This document shows, one piece after another, positions 24,494 through 33,107 of a stretch of DNA of 64,000 nt. This DNA is from Gammaproteobacteria bacterium UBA2675 (lineage in GTDB: Bacteria > Pseudomonadota > Gammaproteobacteria > Pseudomonadales > Pseudohongiellaceae). The stretch covers positions 124,001 to 188,000 of the forward strand of contig DEMH01000009.1 in the NCBI GenBank assembly GCA_002354805.1, given 5' to 3'. A program made the translations under genes and the position numbers. How positions within the stretch are numbered: the first letter of the stretch is position 1; every line of letters begins with the position of its first letter. The notes beneath the pieces were generated by a model, which saw only the letters and a program-made list of their open reading frames with translations, was not told the DNA's origin and made no database searches.

Positions 24494-24985
24494 CTACACC
24501 GAGCTGGCGAGATCCTGCCACCAGTTCAGTGGCGTCTGGCCATCCTCAGGATCGTAAACATTGCCATAGTACCAGACACTTTCCGGAAAGCGCTTAAGTA
24601 CGGCGGTAATGACTTCTTCAATCTTCTTGAAGCCAATCGATACATGCACACTGTAAATCAGCACACCCGGGCTGCAGACATCGCGGGTACCATCGATGAG
24701 CTCGATATCAGGTGTCAGGGCCTGATCCAGCTCCGCTATGTTATGCTTACTGAAAACACGGATGCTCAGATTACCGCTATGTTCCAGTAGTTCGTATCCA
24801 CCCGTGTTATCGGCCGGATATCGGATAAGATCACCGGAAGCGAGTCCGCGAACGAAAACAGGCGATTTCTGCAGCCGGAACTGATCGGGGTGTCCCTCGA
24901 CAGCAATAGCTGAGACCTGTTCCACAACAGGGTCATTATTGTCGTTGTAACCTGCGATTACCGGGAGCTGTTGCGTCTGGCTCAT
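24494..24985 (-). CDS. DUF4265 domain protein
   Basis: A 163-residue cytoplasmic protein of unknown function. I take ATG 24985 (MSQTQQLPVIAGYND) because AGGG lies about six bases upstream. The frame is open further but the extra 45 residues look non-coding. Typical features are PVFVRGLASGDLIRYP in the middle and the end DPEDGQTPLNWWQDL. It lies 21 bases upstream of yaaA on the same strand and may be co-transcribed with it. No function can be assigned from sequence. Confidence 0.75.
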   Translation of the reverse strand: MSQTQQLPVIAGYNDNNDPVVEQVSAIAVEGHPDQFRLQKSPVFVRGLASGDLIRYPADNTGGYELLEHSGNLSIRVFSKHNIAELDQALTPDIELIDGTRDVCSPGVLIYSVHVSIGFKKIEEVITAVLKRFPESVWYYGNVYDPEDGQTPLNWWQDLASSV

Positions 24986-25046
24986 GTTGTGCCCTGGTAC
25001 CTTGAATATGTCTGAACAAAAACACCATTGTAACGCGTGAGCTACC

Positions 25047-25412
25047 ATGCTGGTACTGTTTGAAAAGATCGTACAGCGCAGTCGCTTGTTTAAAGGCCCC
25101 GCCTTTGTGGCGCTGGCCACGATGTTGGCAGTATGCGCCTGGGTGCTGGTATGGGCTCCAATGCCGGTGCAGGATCAGTGGCTGATACCCATCATTGTCC
25201 TGACACTCTGGCTGCTGCTCTGCGCCTCGACGATAACCGTATTTACCAATGTTCCACTGAATGACTATCAAAATCTGGGCTGGACAGGCAAAATACGCCG
25301 CAAACTGGCAAGATTCTTTTTTCATTTGCTTGCCTGGTTCATGCTAATAGTCAGTCTGGCCTTGCTGGTAGTCAGTTTTCAGCTGCTGATGGCCTGGTTT
25401 AGAGGTCCCTGA
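25047..25412 (+). CDS. Small three-helix membrane protein
   Basis: A 121-residue hypothetical inner-membrane protein. Hydrophobic stretches lie at about residues 20-39, 45-67 and 90-118 (the last long, FFFHLLAWFMLIVSLALLVV), with a basic loop (GKIRRKLARF) before the third. The start ATG has no convincing Shine-Dalgarno. It diverges from the DUF4265 gene and lies 25 bases upstream of yciA, so it may share a transcript with the thioesterase. Family not recognised. Confidence 0.75.
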   Translation: MLVLFEKIVQRSRLFKGPAFVALATMLAVCAWVLVWAPMPVQDQWLIPIIVLTLWLLLCASTITVFTNVPLNDYQNLGWTGKIRRKLARFFFHLLAWFMLIVSLALLVVSFQLLMAWFRGP

Positions 25413-25437
25413 ACAAAACCAAAAACAGGAGTACAAG

Positions 25438-25851
25438 GTGGGCCTGATCGACGACGATATGGATAAAGACCCCGTTCCGGCAGGGGAACTTGCCCTGCAG
25501 ACCCTGGCCATGCCCAGGGATACCAACGCCAATGGCGACATATTCGGTGGCTGGCTGGTCTCGCAGATGGACCTTGCAGCAGGCATTGCCACCAAACAGG
25601 TGACCCGTGGCCGATCCGCCACGGTTGCGATCAAAAATGTGGAGTTTCTGGCACCTGTCAGCGTCGGTTCGGTGGTCAGCTGTTATGCCGAGGTGCTGGA
25701 GATTGGCCGCAGCTCGATGCACATCAACATTGAAGTGTGGATCTCCAACTCGCTGACGCACGAAGCACAGCGCAAGGTGGCCGAGGGCCTGTTCATTTTT
25801 GTGGCCATCGATGACAACGGCCGCACCCGCCGCATTACGCCACCAGCCTAA
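25438..25851 (+). CDS. yciA: Acyl-CoA thioesterase YciA
   Basis: A 137-residue hotdog-fold thioesterase that hydrolyses acyl-CoA esters in the cytoplasm. It is strongly like E. coli YciA: LQTLAMPRDTNANGDIFGGW (E. coli LRTLAMPADTNANGDIFGGW), the catalytic Asp in NGDIFGG, VEFLAPVSVGSVVSCYAE and INIEVW. The start is GTG with CAGGAG seven bases upstream. It is convergent with the symporter gene, separated by a perfect palindrome. Confidence 0.95.
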   Translation: MGLIDDDMDKDPVPAGELALQTLAMPRDTNANGDIFGGWLVSQMDLAAGIATKQVTRGRSATVAIKNVEFLAPVSVGSVVSCYAEVLEIGRSSMHINIEVWISNSLTHEAQRKVAEGLFIFVAIDDNGRTRRITPPA

Positions 25852-25880
25852 AGACCCAAAGGGCCTAAAGGGGACGGGCC

Positions 25881-25928
25881 TAAAGGGGACGGAGGGATTT
25901 ACGAACGTAAATCCCTCCGTCCCCTTTA
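25881..25928. repeat. REPIN-like palindrome, copy 1
   Basis: A 23 bp perfect inverted repeat (arms 25881-25903 and 25906-25928, loop AA) built on AAAGGGGACGGAGGGATTTA. Two partial tandem copies of CCTAAAGGGGACGG precede it (about 25862-25890). It lies between the 3' ends of convergent yciA and tcyP and could terminate both transcripts. The same core occurs at 30935-30984. Such GGGGAC-type palindromes are typical of RAYT-mobilised repeats; no RAYT gene is in the window. Confidence 0.9.
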
Positions 25929-25933
25929 CAAGC

Positions 25934-27277
25934 CTAAACGCCTTCCTTGATAAACGTGCTGGTGATTTTGCCGCTGGTCATGGCTCCACTGACATTCAGT
26001 GCGGTGCGGCCCATGTCTATCAGCGGTTCAATTGAAATCAGTAGTGCGGCCAGCTCAACCGGCAGACCCATGGCTGGCAACACGATCAGTGCAGCAAATG
26101 TTGCACCGCCACCAACACCGGCGACACCGAACGAACTGATAGTGATAATGCCGATCAGTGACAGAATAAAACCAATGTCCATCGGGTTGATGCCGACCGT
26201 CGGGGCGGCCATCACTGCAAGCATGGCCGGGTAGATGCCGGCACAGCCATTCTGGCCAATGGTGGCGCCAAACGATGCGGACAGACTGGCAATCGACGGC
26301 GGTACCTTCAGTTCATCTACCTGCGTGCGGATATTCAATGGGATGGTAGCCGCTGAGCTGCGGGTGGCAAATGCAAAGGTCAGCACTGGCCAGATCTTGC
26401 GGTAGAACTCGGCCGGGTTATTGCCGGTCAGGCTGAGCAGCAGGCCGTGCACGCCGAACATGATAGCCAGGGCTACGTAGGACGCCACAACAAAACCAAT
26501 CAGATTCAGGATGTCGCTGCCATTGGAGCCCGCTACCACATAGGTCACCAGCGACAGGATGCCGTAAGGTGTCAGACCCATGATCATCTTCACCAGTCGC
26601 ATCACGATGGCCTGCACGGTTTCCGTGCCGCCTTTGATGCGGTCACTGTATTCAGGCTTCTCGCGGCTGACCAGCAGTGCCGCCAGACCAAACAGCATAC
26701 CGAAGATGACGACGGCGATAATGGATGTACTGCGTGCTTCGGTCAGGTCACGGAAAATGTTGGTAGGGATGAAATTGACGATGACCTGAGCGAAAGTCAG
26801 ACCTTCGACCATGGGCGCCCGTGACTCCAGGAATTCCACCCGCGCGGCTTCGCGCGCACCACCGACCATGCCCTCAGCGGTCAGTCCGAACAGGTTGGTG
26901 ACGACGATACCGACAATCGCCGCAATCATCGTGGTGAACACCAGAATACCAATGACGGAACCACCAATCTTGCCCAGTGCGGCTACCTCATGCAGGCGCA
27001 CCACCGCCGCAATCATGGTGACAAGCACCAGCGGGATGATGATCATGCGCAGCAATGCGACATAGATATCACCGGGCAGATCCGTCCAGGTGAGCGTGGG
27101 GCGGATTTCATCGATATTGCCGCCATGAAGGATCTGCAGGAACAGTCCAAACACCACACCCATGGCAAGCGCTATGAAGACCTGTTTGGCCAGGCTGGTG
27201 TCGGGTTTGCGGAGTTTGTACAGGGCGTACAGCAGCCCGACGAAGATGATGATGCCTAGCACGTTTAACATGGACAT
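25934..27277 (-). CDS. tcyP: L-cystine / dicarboxylate:cation symporter (TcyP-like)
   Basis: A 447-residue inner-membrane symporter of the DAACS family, closest in features to the cystine transporter TcyP (YdjN). Multiple membrane spans, the re-entrant Ser-rich motif in AFATRSSAATIPLNIRTQV, NGCAGIYPAMLAVM, and the C-terminal GGGATFAALIVLPAMGLPVE with DMGRTALNVSGAM carrying the substrate-binding Asp and Asn. The ATG at 27277 has GGGAG about eight bases upstream; a second ATG follows two codons later. The 114 bases between it and uvrD presumably hold its promoter, but I could not assign one. Confidence 0.88.
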   Translation of the reverse strand: MSMLNVLGIIIFVGLLYALYKLRKPDTSLAKQVFIALAMGVVFGLFLQILHGGNIDEIRPTLTWTDLPGDIYVALLRMIIIPLVLVTMIAAVVRLHEVAALGKIGGSVIGILVFTTMIAAIVGIVVTNLFGLTAEGMVGGAREAARVEFLESRAPMVEGLTFAQVIVNFIPTNIFRDLTEARSTSIIAVVIFGMLFGLAALLVSREKPEYSDRIKGGTETVQAIVMRLVKMIMGLTPYGILSLVTYVVAGSNGSDILNLIGFVVASYVALAIMFGVHGLLLSLTGNNPAEFYRKIWPVLTFAFATRSSAATIPLNIRTQVDELKVPPSIASLSASFGATIGQNGCAGIYPAMLAVMAAPTVGINPMDIGFILSLIGIITISSFGVAGVGGGATFAALIVLPAMGLPVELAALLISIEPLIDMGRTALNVSGAMTSGKITSTFIKEGV

Positions 27278-27391
27278 TGAGGGTCTCCCGTTTTTATTGT
27301 CCCACTTGTTTTTGTTCCACTCTTATAGCGCGTAAGCGACTGCCCTAGCAAACATTTTGCCAGTCGAAGGCAACTGAATACGTTGCCATCA

Positions 27392-29608
27392 TCAAATAGG
27401 TTCAAGACGCGCGTAGGCAAGTACCAGCCACTTGCTGCCTACTTCGGTGAAATTCACCTGGACGCGTGCATTATTGCCACTGCCTTCATAATTCAGGACC
27501 ACGCCTTCGCCAAACTTGCCGTGGCGCACACGCTGGCCCAGGGTGATGTTGGTCTGAGGCACCGCAGCACCGCCGTAAAGACTGCTCGACGAGGCCCGTG
27601 GCGCGACTGCCGGGCGCTGGATGGTGGTTTTCATCCGTACCGGCTCAATCAACTCCTGCGGCAATTCGCGGATAAACCGGGATGGGCGACATATGTTGAC
27701 ATCCCCGTGCATGCGCCGCGATTCCGCACAGGTCAGATACAGCTTTTCCATGGCGCGGGTGATGCCGACGTAGCAGAGCCGGCGTTCTTCCTCCACGCCG
27801 GTCAAGTTCTCCATAGACATTTTGTGCGGGAACAGGCCTTCTTCCATCCCGGCGAGAAACACCAGCGGGAACTCCAGGCCTTTGGCGCTGTGCAGAGTCA
27901 TCATCTGCACGGCGTCGTCTGATTCTGAAGCCTGAGCCTCGCCGGCGTCCAGTGCCGCCTGATCCAGGAACGAGGCAAGTACGTCGCTGGTCAGCGCGAG
28001 CGGGTCATCACTCTCGTCGAGGCCGGAACTTTGCGCCTGCCAGTCTTCGGCAAAGCTGCGTGTGGCACTGATCAGTTCGTCCAGGTTTTCCAGTCGCCCC
28101 TGGGCTTTGTCACCGCCCTCTTTCTGATGATGTTCAATCAGGCCGCTCTGCTTGATGACATGAGCGACTTTTTCGCCCAGCTCCAGCGGATCACAGTTTT
28201 CATCCATGTCATCAATCAAACGCATGAATGCCTGCACGGCGGCAGCGGCGCGAGCAGGCAACAGTTTATGGTCGAGACTGCGCTGACAGGCCTGCCACAG
28301 GGACGACCCGTCATTGCGCGCCAGTTCCCGCAGGCTGTCCAGCGTACGCGCACCAATGCCGCGCGTCGGCACATTGATGACACGCTCCATGGCAGTATCG
28401 TCGTGGCGATTAACGGTCAGGCGCAGATAGGCCAGTGCATTGCGGATTTCCAGCCGGTCATAGAAGCGCTGGCCGCCATAGATGCGATAGGGCATGGACA
28501 CGCGCAGCAGCGCTTCTTCCAGCTCGCGGGACTGGGCGTTGGAGCGGTACAGGACTGCTGCATCACTGAGGCGATGTCCGGTGTTCAGCCAGTCCTGCAG
28601 TCGATCCACAATGAATCTGGCTTCGTCCTGCTCGTTGAACGCCTCGTAAAGCGAAATGGCTTCGCCTTCGCGGTCCTCCGTCCACAACTCTTTGCCCAGC
28701 CGGCCTTGGTTGTTGGCAATCAGGTGGTTGGCTGCCTTGAGGATGGTGGAAGTCGAGCGATAGTTGCGCTCCAGCCGGATGATGTCAGCGCCGGTAAAAT
28801 CCTTGTTGAACTGCTGGATGTTTTCGATGCGGGCACCGCGCCAGCCGTAAATCGACTGATCATCGTCGCCAACCACCATCAGGTGATTGTTGCCGCCGGC
28901 CAGCACGCGCAGCCAGGCGTACTGCACAGCGTTAGTGTCCTGGAACTCATCGACCAGGATATGGCTGAAGCGGCGCTGATAGTGGTCCAGCAGGCCTGGA
29001 TTGTTCAGCCACAGCTCGTGGGCGCGCAGCAAAATTTCAGCAAAGTCCACCATGCCGCCGCGCTGACAGGCCTCTTCATAGGCGGTATAGACCGTGAGCA
29101 TGGTGCGGGTGAACTCGTCACCGTAGTGTTCTATGTTGGCGGCGCGCAGACCTTCGTCTTTCTGTGCGTTGATGTACCACTGCACCTGGCGCGGGGGCCA
29201 TTTGTCCTCGTTAATGCCCAGCGCCTTGCTCAGACGCTTGATCAGGCGAAGCTGGTCATCACTGTCCAGGATCTGGAAGTTCTCAGGCAGATTGGCTTCA
29301 CGCCAGTGTTGGCGCAGCAGCCGGTGCGCCAGGCCATGGAAAGTGCCGACCCACATACCGCCGATCGGGCGCTCCAGCAGCTCTTCGATACGGCTGCGCA
29401 TTTCGCGGGCGGCCTTGTTGGTAAATGTCACGGCCAGAATGCCAAAGGGCGATACGCCCTCCACCTGCATCAGCCAGGCGATGCGATGGACCAGCACGCG
29501 GGTCTTGCCGCTGCCGGCGCCAGCCAGTACCAGCATACTGCCAGGGGGCGCGGAGACAGCCCGGCGTTGCTCGTCGTTCAGGGAATCTAGTAAGTGAGAT
29601 ACGTCCAT
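27392..29608 (-). CDS. uvrD: DNA helicase II (UvrD)
   Basis: A 738-residue superfamily 1A 3'-5' helicase acting in nucleotide excision and mismatch repair. Seen: Walker A AGAGSGKTRVL, motif Ia AVTFTNKAAREM, motif II LVDEFQDTN, motif III GDDDQSIYGWRGA, motif IV LERNYRST, motif V MMTLHSAKGLEFPLVFLAGM, motif VI EERRLCYVGITRAMEKLYL. The C-terminal tudor-like tail is present (GQRVRHGKFGEGVVLNYEGS). Length is close to the E. coli 720. Divergent from gcdH across 135 bases. Confidence 0.97.
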   Translation of the reverse strand: MDVSHLLDSLNDEQRRAVSAPPGSMLVLAGAGSGKTRVLVHRIAWLMQVEGVSPFGILAVTFTNKAAREMRSRIEELLERPIGGMWVGTFHGLAHRLLRQHWREANLPENFQILDSDDQLRLIKRLSKALGINEDKWPPRQVQWYINAQKDEGLRAANIEHYGDEFTRTMLTVYTAYEEACQRGGMVDFAEILLRAHELWLNNPGLLDHYQRRFSHILVDEFQDTNAVQYAWLRVLAGGNNHLMVVGDDDQSIYGWRGARIENIQQFNKDFTGADIIRLERNYRSTSTILKAANHLIANNQGRLGKELWTEDREGEAISLYEAFNEQDEARFIVDRLQDWLNTGHRLSDAAVLYRSNAQSRELEEALLRVSMPYRIYGGQRFYDRLEIRNALAYLRLTVNRHDDTAMERVINVPTRGIGARTLDSLRELARNDGSSLWQACQRSLDHKLLPARAAAAVQAFMRLIDDMDENCDPLELGEKVAHVIKQSGLIEHHQKEGGDKAQGRLENLDELISATRSFAEDWQAQSSGLDESDDPLALTSDVLASFLDQAALDAGEAQASESDDAVQMMTLHSAKGLEFPLVFLAGMEEGLFPHKMSMENLTGVEEERRLCYVGITRAMEKLYLTCAESRRMHGDVNICRPSRFIRELPQELIEPVRMKTTIQRPAVAPRASSSSLYGGAAVPQTNITLGQRVRHGKFGEGVVLNYEGSGNNARVQVNFTEVGSKWLVLAYARLEPI

Positions 29609-29743
29609 AACCGCTTATTGTAGCAGCCTGATTAAAGCATGGCTGTGATATTTATCCTTTTGCCCACTACGCCTTGCTGATAAAATACCGATCCTTTGCT
29701 CGATAAAAGACACCCATTTAGCTAGCTGAATCAGGAGTAGAAT

Positions 29744-30931
29744 ATGTCTGCAAAATCAGACAACGCACCGTTTGACTGGAAAGATCCGTTTTTGATGGAA
29801 CAGATGCTGACCGAAGAAGAGCGCATGATTCGTGACACGGCGCGTCAGTACTGCCAGGAAAAACTGCTGCCGAGGGTGCGTGACGCGTATCGCAACGAGC
29901 AGACTGATCCTGAAATTTTCCGCGAGATGGGCGCACTAGGCCTGCTGGGTCCGGCACTGGACGGCTACGGCTGTACCGGCACCAACTACGTAAGCTATGG
30001 TCTGGTAGCTCGTGAAGTGGAGCGCGTCGACTCAGGCTACCGCTCAATGTTCAGCGTACAGTCCTCGCTGGTCATGCACCCGATCCACGCTTTCGGCAGC
30101 GAAGAGCAGAAGCAGAAGTATCTGCCCAAGCTGGCCAGCGGCGAATACATTGGCTGTTTTGGTCTGACCGAGCCGGACCACGGATCTGATCCGGGTGGCA
30201 TGGTGACTCGCGCCCGCACAGTTGAGGGCGGCTACAAACTCAGTGGCGCCAAAAACTGGATTTCCAACTCACCCATCGCCGATGTGTTCATCGTCTGGGC
30301 CAAGAATGATGATGGCGTGATCAAGGGTTTCATCCTGGACAAGGGCATGGCCGGCCTGTCGGCACCCAAGATTGAAGGCAAGCTGGCGCTGCGTGCGTCC
30401 ATCACCGGTGAAATCGTCATGGATGAAGTGTTTGTGCCGGAAGAGAACATGCTGCCGCACGTGGAGGGCCTGAAAGGTCCGTTCAGCTGTCTGAACTCTG
30501 CGCGTCTGGGTATTGCCTGGGGCGCCCTGGGTGCTGCAGAAACCTGCTGGCATGCAGCCCACGACTACGTCATGGATCGCAAGCAGTTCGGTCGTCCATT
30601 GGCTGCCAATCAGCTGATCCAGAAAAAGCTGGCTGTAATGCAGACAGAGATTTCGCTGGCGCTGCTGGGCTGCCTGCAGGCCACTCGTCTGAAGGACGAA
30701 GGCAAACTGGGTATTCCGCTGATTTCTCTGCTTAAGCGCAATTCATGTCTGAAGGCGCTGGACGTGGCACGCGAAGCACGCGACATGCTGGGTGGTAATG
30801 GCATCTCTGATGAGTATCCGGTAATGCGCCACATGCAGAACCTGGAAGTGGTCAACACCTACGAAGGCACTCAGGATATCCACGCCCTGATTCTGGGGCG
30901 TGCCCAGACAGGCATCCAGGCGTTCTTCTAA
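29744..30931 (+). CDS. gcdH: Glutaryl-CoA dehydrogenase
   Basis: A 395-residue FAD acyl-CoA dehydrogenase that oxidises and decarboxylates glutaryl-CoA to crotonyl-CoA in lysine and tryptophan breakdown. It fits the GCDH subfamily: opening FDWKDPFLMEQMLTEEERMI, DYGSD-like CFGLTEPDHGSDPGGM, SGAKNWISNSPIADVF, and the catalytic Glu374 in NTYEGTQDIHALILGRAQTG. Full length, with a single-gene transcript likely. The 3' end abuts REPIN-like copy 2. Confidence 0.95.
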   Translation: MSAKSDNAPFDWKDPFLMEQMLTEEERMIRDTARQYCQEKLLPRVRDAYRNEQTDPEIFREMGALGLLGPALDGYGCTGTNYVSYGLVAREVERVDSGYRSMFSVQSSLVMHPIHAFGSEEQKQKYLPKLASGEYIGCFGLTEPDHGSDPGGMVTRARTVEGGYKLSGAKNWISNSPIADVFIVWAKNDDGVIKGFILDKGMAGLSAPKIEGKLALRASITGEIVMDEVFVPEENMLPHVEGLKGPFSCLNSARLGIAWGALGAAETCWHAAHDYVMDRKQFGRPLAANQLIQKKLAVMQTEISLALLGCLQATRLKDEGKLGIPLISLLKRNSCLKALDVAREARDMLGGNGISDEYPVMRHMQNLEVVNTYEGTQDIHALILGRAQTGIQAFF

Positions 30932-30934
30932 ATC

Positions 30935-30984
30935 TTAAAGGGGACGGAGGGATTTAGCTCGCTAAATCCCTCCGTCCCCTTTAA
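30935..30984. repeat. REPIN-like palindrome, copy 2
   Basis: A 24 bp perfect inverted repeat (30935-30958 and 30961-30984, loop TC) sharing the AAAGGGGACGGAGGGATTTA core with copy 1 but with a different centre. A decaying tail of CCCTTTAAC units follows to about 31008. It lies between the convergent ends of gcdH and mdoH and probably forms a bidirectional terminator. Confidence 0.9.
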
Positions 30985-30992
30985 CCCCCCCT

Positions 30993-33107
30993 TTAACCCC
31001 CTTTAACCGTCCGTTGCTGAGCCAGCTTTGCCAGCAACCCGAATAAAGCAGTGTCATTCAGCAGTGCCATTTTTTCCCGACGGTTCATCCAGGCCAGCAC
31101 CTCCGAGACATCCATGGCATCGCTGAGTTTAAGCCTGGCGCCGGCTGCGTCCATGTCCGGATCTCCGCGGCGTTTGATCGGGCGTTCTCCGGCCAGATTG
31201 AAATGGCGCGAGGCCTTTTCGCTGTCTGTTAACAGCAGCTGGATGTCGACCAGGTCCACCACGTTCTGGAATTCTTCGCGATGGCGATCCCGGTCGTGAA
31301 TCTCCGGCGCAGCGGACACCTCCTCCGGGGTCCGCAGCAGACCCAGCCATGCCAGCATACGCGCGAAGCTTTTGCTGCCGCTGAGCGCTGACAGTGGGAT
31401 CGACAGCACCAGGCCAGTAATAATTGGCAGCATCCAGTAAAGCAGCGGGTTTTGCAGCAGCACCAGGCCTGCCAGCACGCTGATGCCGACCAGGGTGTGA
31501 AACCAGTGGTGCCTGAACAGCAGACCCCAGTCGGTGCCATGGGTATCGCGCTGCTGGGTCGACCAGCCCGAGTCCTTGCCACGGATGATTTCCCAGACCT
31601 GACGGCTGTGAATCATCATGAATATGGGCGCAAAAAGGATCGAGAAAAACAGTTCGAGCGCCGCACTCAGTGTCAGCCGGATCGGCCCCATGGCACTGCG
31701 AACATCTCGTCGGAACAGACCGGCCAGGTATCCCAGGAACTTGGGTAACAACAACACCGACATCGTGAACCCAAACAGCATGATCATGCGCTGTGAATCG
31801 AACACAGGCCAGTGAGGGAACAGCTGGAAGTCGTCAGTGAAGTATTCAAAGCCCTGGGTTGCGATCTGGGCACTGATCAACAGACCGACGGTCATCATCG
31901 CCAGCCATAGCGGAGAGGCGATGTAGCTCATCACGCCTATCAACATATGCATGCGATTGGGCCAGCGCATGCCACGCGTGGGGATCACGCCCAGATGCTG
32001 AATGTTGCCTTGGGCCCAGCGTCGGTCCCGCACCGCAGAATCCAGCAGGGTAGGCGGGCTTTCTTCCCAGGATCCGGTCTGGGCGGGCATCATACGCACC
32101 GTCCAGCCAGCTCGTCGTATCAGCGCTGCTTCCACAAAATCATGGGACAGGATGGGGCCGCCAAAGGGTCTGGGGCCTGGCATGACGGGCAGTCCGGCAG
32201 CGCTGGCGAAGGCAGAGACGCGAATAATGGCATTGTGACCCCAGTAATTACCGTCATCACCTTGCCAGGCAGTCATGCCGTGTGCCACTACTGGACCATA
32301 CAAAGTACCGGCAAACTGCTGCAAACGGGCGAACAGTGTCTTGCCGGCGTAAAGTCGCGGCAGTGTCTGCAGAATGCCACAGCCGGGGTCCGCGTCCATT
32401 TCGCCAACCATGAATGTCAGCGTATCGGCAGCGATCAGGCTGTCTGCATCAAGGACGATCATATAGTCGTAACGTGCACCCCAGCGCGTCACGAAGTCCT
32501 GCACATTGCCTGCCTTGCGCGCGGTGTTGAGGTAGCGACGTCGATACCAGACCGCCATGCGGCCCTGCAGACGCTCCCGCAACAGATCGACAGCCGCAGT
32601 CTCCTTTACCCAGACATCCGGATCCGTCGAGTCAGAGATGATGAAGATCTCGAACCAGTGCTGTTGCTGCCGGGCGATCAGTGATTCGGCCATGGCCAGC
32701 AATGCTGCGCAGGTGGCTGCCGGATCCTCGTTGTAAACGGGCATCAGCAAGGCGGTCTTGCCGCGCGGCTGCGCACCTTTGGCGGCGCCCGCTTTCGGAT
32801 GACCGAAAAACAGGCCAGCAATCGAGCTGGTGGCGGCCAGTGCAATCCAGCCAAAGGTCAGCAGATACAGCACCAGCAACAGCCACTGCAGCCGGGTCAC
32901 ATCACTGACCGAGATAATCAGGTACATCTGGTAACCGGCATAGCCGGTCAGAGCCAGTGCCCCAGGAAAGGTGACCAGTCTGGCAAACAGAGTGGCCAGC
33001 GATTGCCAGCGGAACTGGACCTGTGGCGCAACCTTCAAATTCTGCGCCGGCATCTCCAGTGGCGCCGGCTGGGGTGTCGCGCCCACACTTTCCCTTATTG
33101 AGTCCAT
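30993..33107 (-). CDS. mdoH: Osmoregulated periplasmic glucan glucosyltransferase MdoH
   Basis: A protein of about 704 residues. It is an inner-membrane GT2 enzyme that polymerises and exports the beta-1,2-glucan backbone from UDP-glucose. Seen: TALLMPVYNEDPAATCAAL, the catalytic DAD in MIVLDADSL, LSHDFVEAALIRRAGW, the RDRRWAQGN motif, and at least six hydrophobic spans. It is shorter than E. coli MdoH (847), with a reduced N-terminal extension as in other families. I prefer ATG 33107, which overlaps the mdoG stop by 13 bases; the frame is open to GTG 33131. Transcribed after mdoG. Confidence 0.93.
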   Translation of the reverse strand: MDSIRESVGATPQPAPLEMPAQNLKVAPQVQFRWQSLATLFARLVTFPGALALTGYAGYQMYLIISVSDVTRLQWLLLVLYLLTFGWIALAATSSIAGLFFGHPKAGAAKGAQPRGKTALLMPVYNEDPAATCAALLAMAESLIARQQQHWFEIFIISDSTDPDVWVKETAAVDLLRERLQGRMAVWYRRRYLNTARKAGNVQDFVTRWGARYDYMIVLDADSLIAADTLTFMVGEMDADPGCGILQTLPRLYAGKTLFARLQQFAGTLYGPVVAHGMTAWQGDDGNYWGHNAIIRVSAFASAAGLPVMPGPRPFGGPILSHDFVEAALIRRAGWTVRMMPAQTGSWEESPPTLLDSAVRDRRWAQGNIQHLGVIPTRGMRWPNRMHMLIGVMSYIASPLWLAMMTVGLLISAQIATQGFEYFTDDFQLFPHWPVFDSQRMIMLFGFTMSVLLLPKFLGYLAGLFRRDVRSAMGPIRLTLSAALELFFSILFAPIFMMIHSRQVWEIIRGKDSGWSTQQRDTHGTDWGLLFRHHWFHTLVGISVLAGLVLLQNPLLYWMLPIITGLVLSIPLSALSGSKSFARMLAWLGLLRTPEEVSAAPEIHDRDRHREEFQNVVDLVDIQLLLTDSEKASRHFNLAGERPIKRRGDPDMDAAGARLKLSDAMDVSEVLAWMNRREKMALLNDTALFGLLAKLAQQRTVKGG

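Noticed and set aside
28031..29590. 519-codon open frame on the + strand
   Set aside because: Exactly antisense to uvrD, whose protein shows every helicase motif; the + frame has no recognisable domain. A GC-skewed codon shadow.
29609..29743. Sigma-70 promoter for gcdH in the uvrD-gcdH gap
   Set aside because: Best boxes (TTGCCC and TAAAAT) are only 15 bases apart; not convincing.
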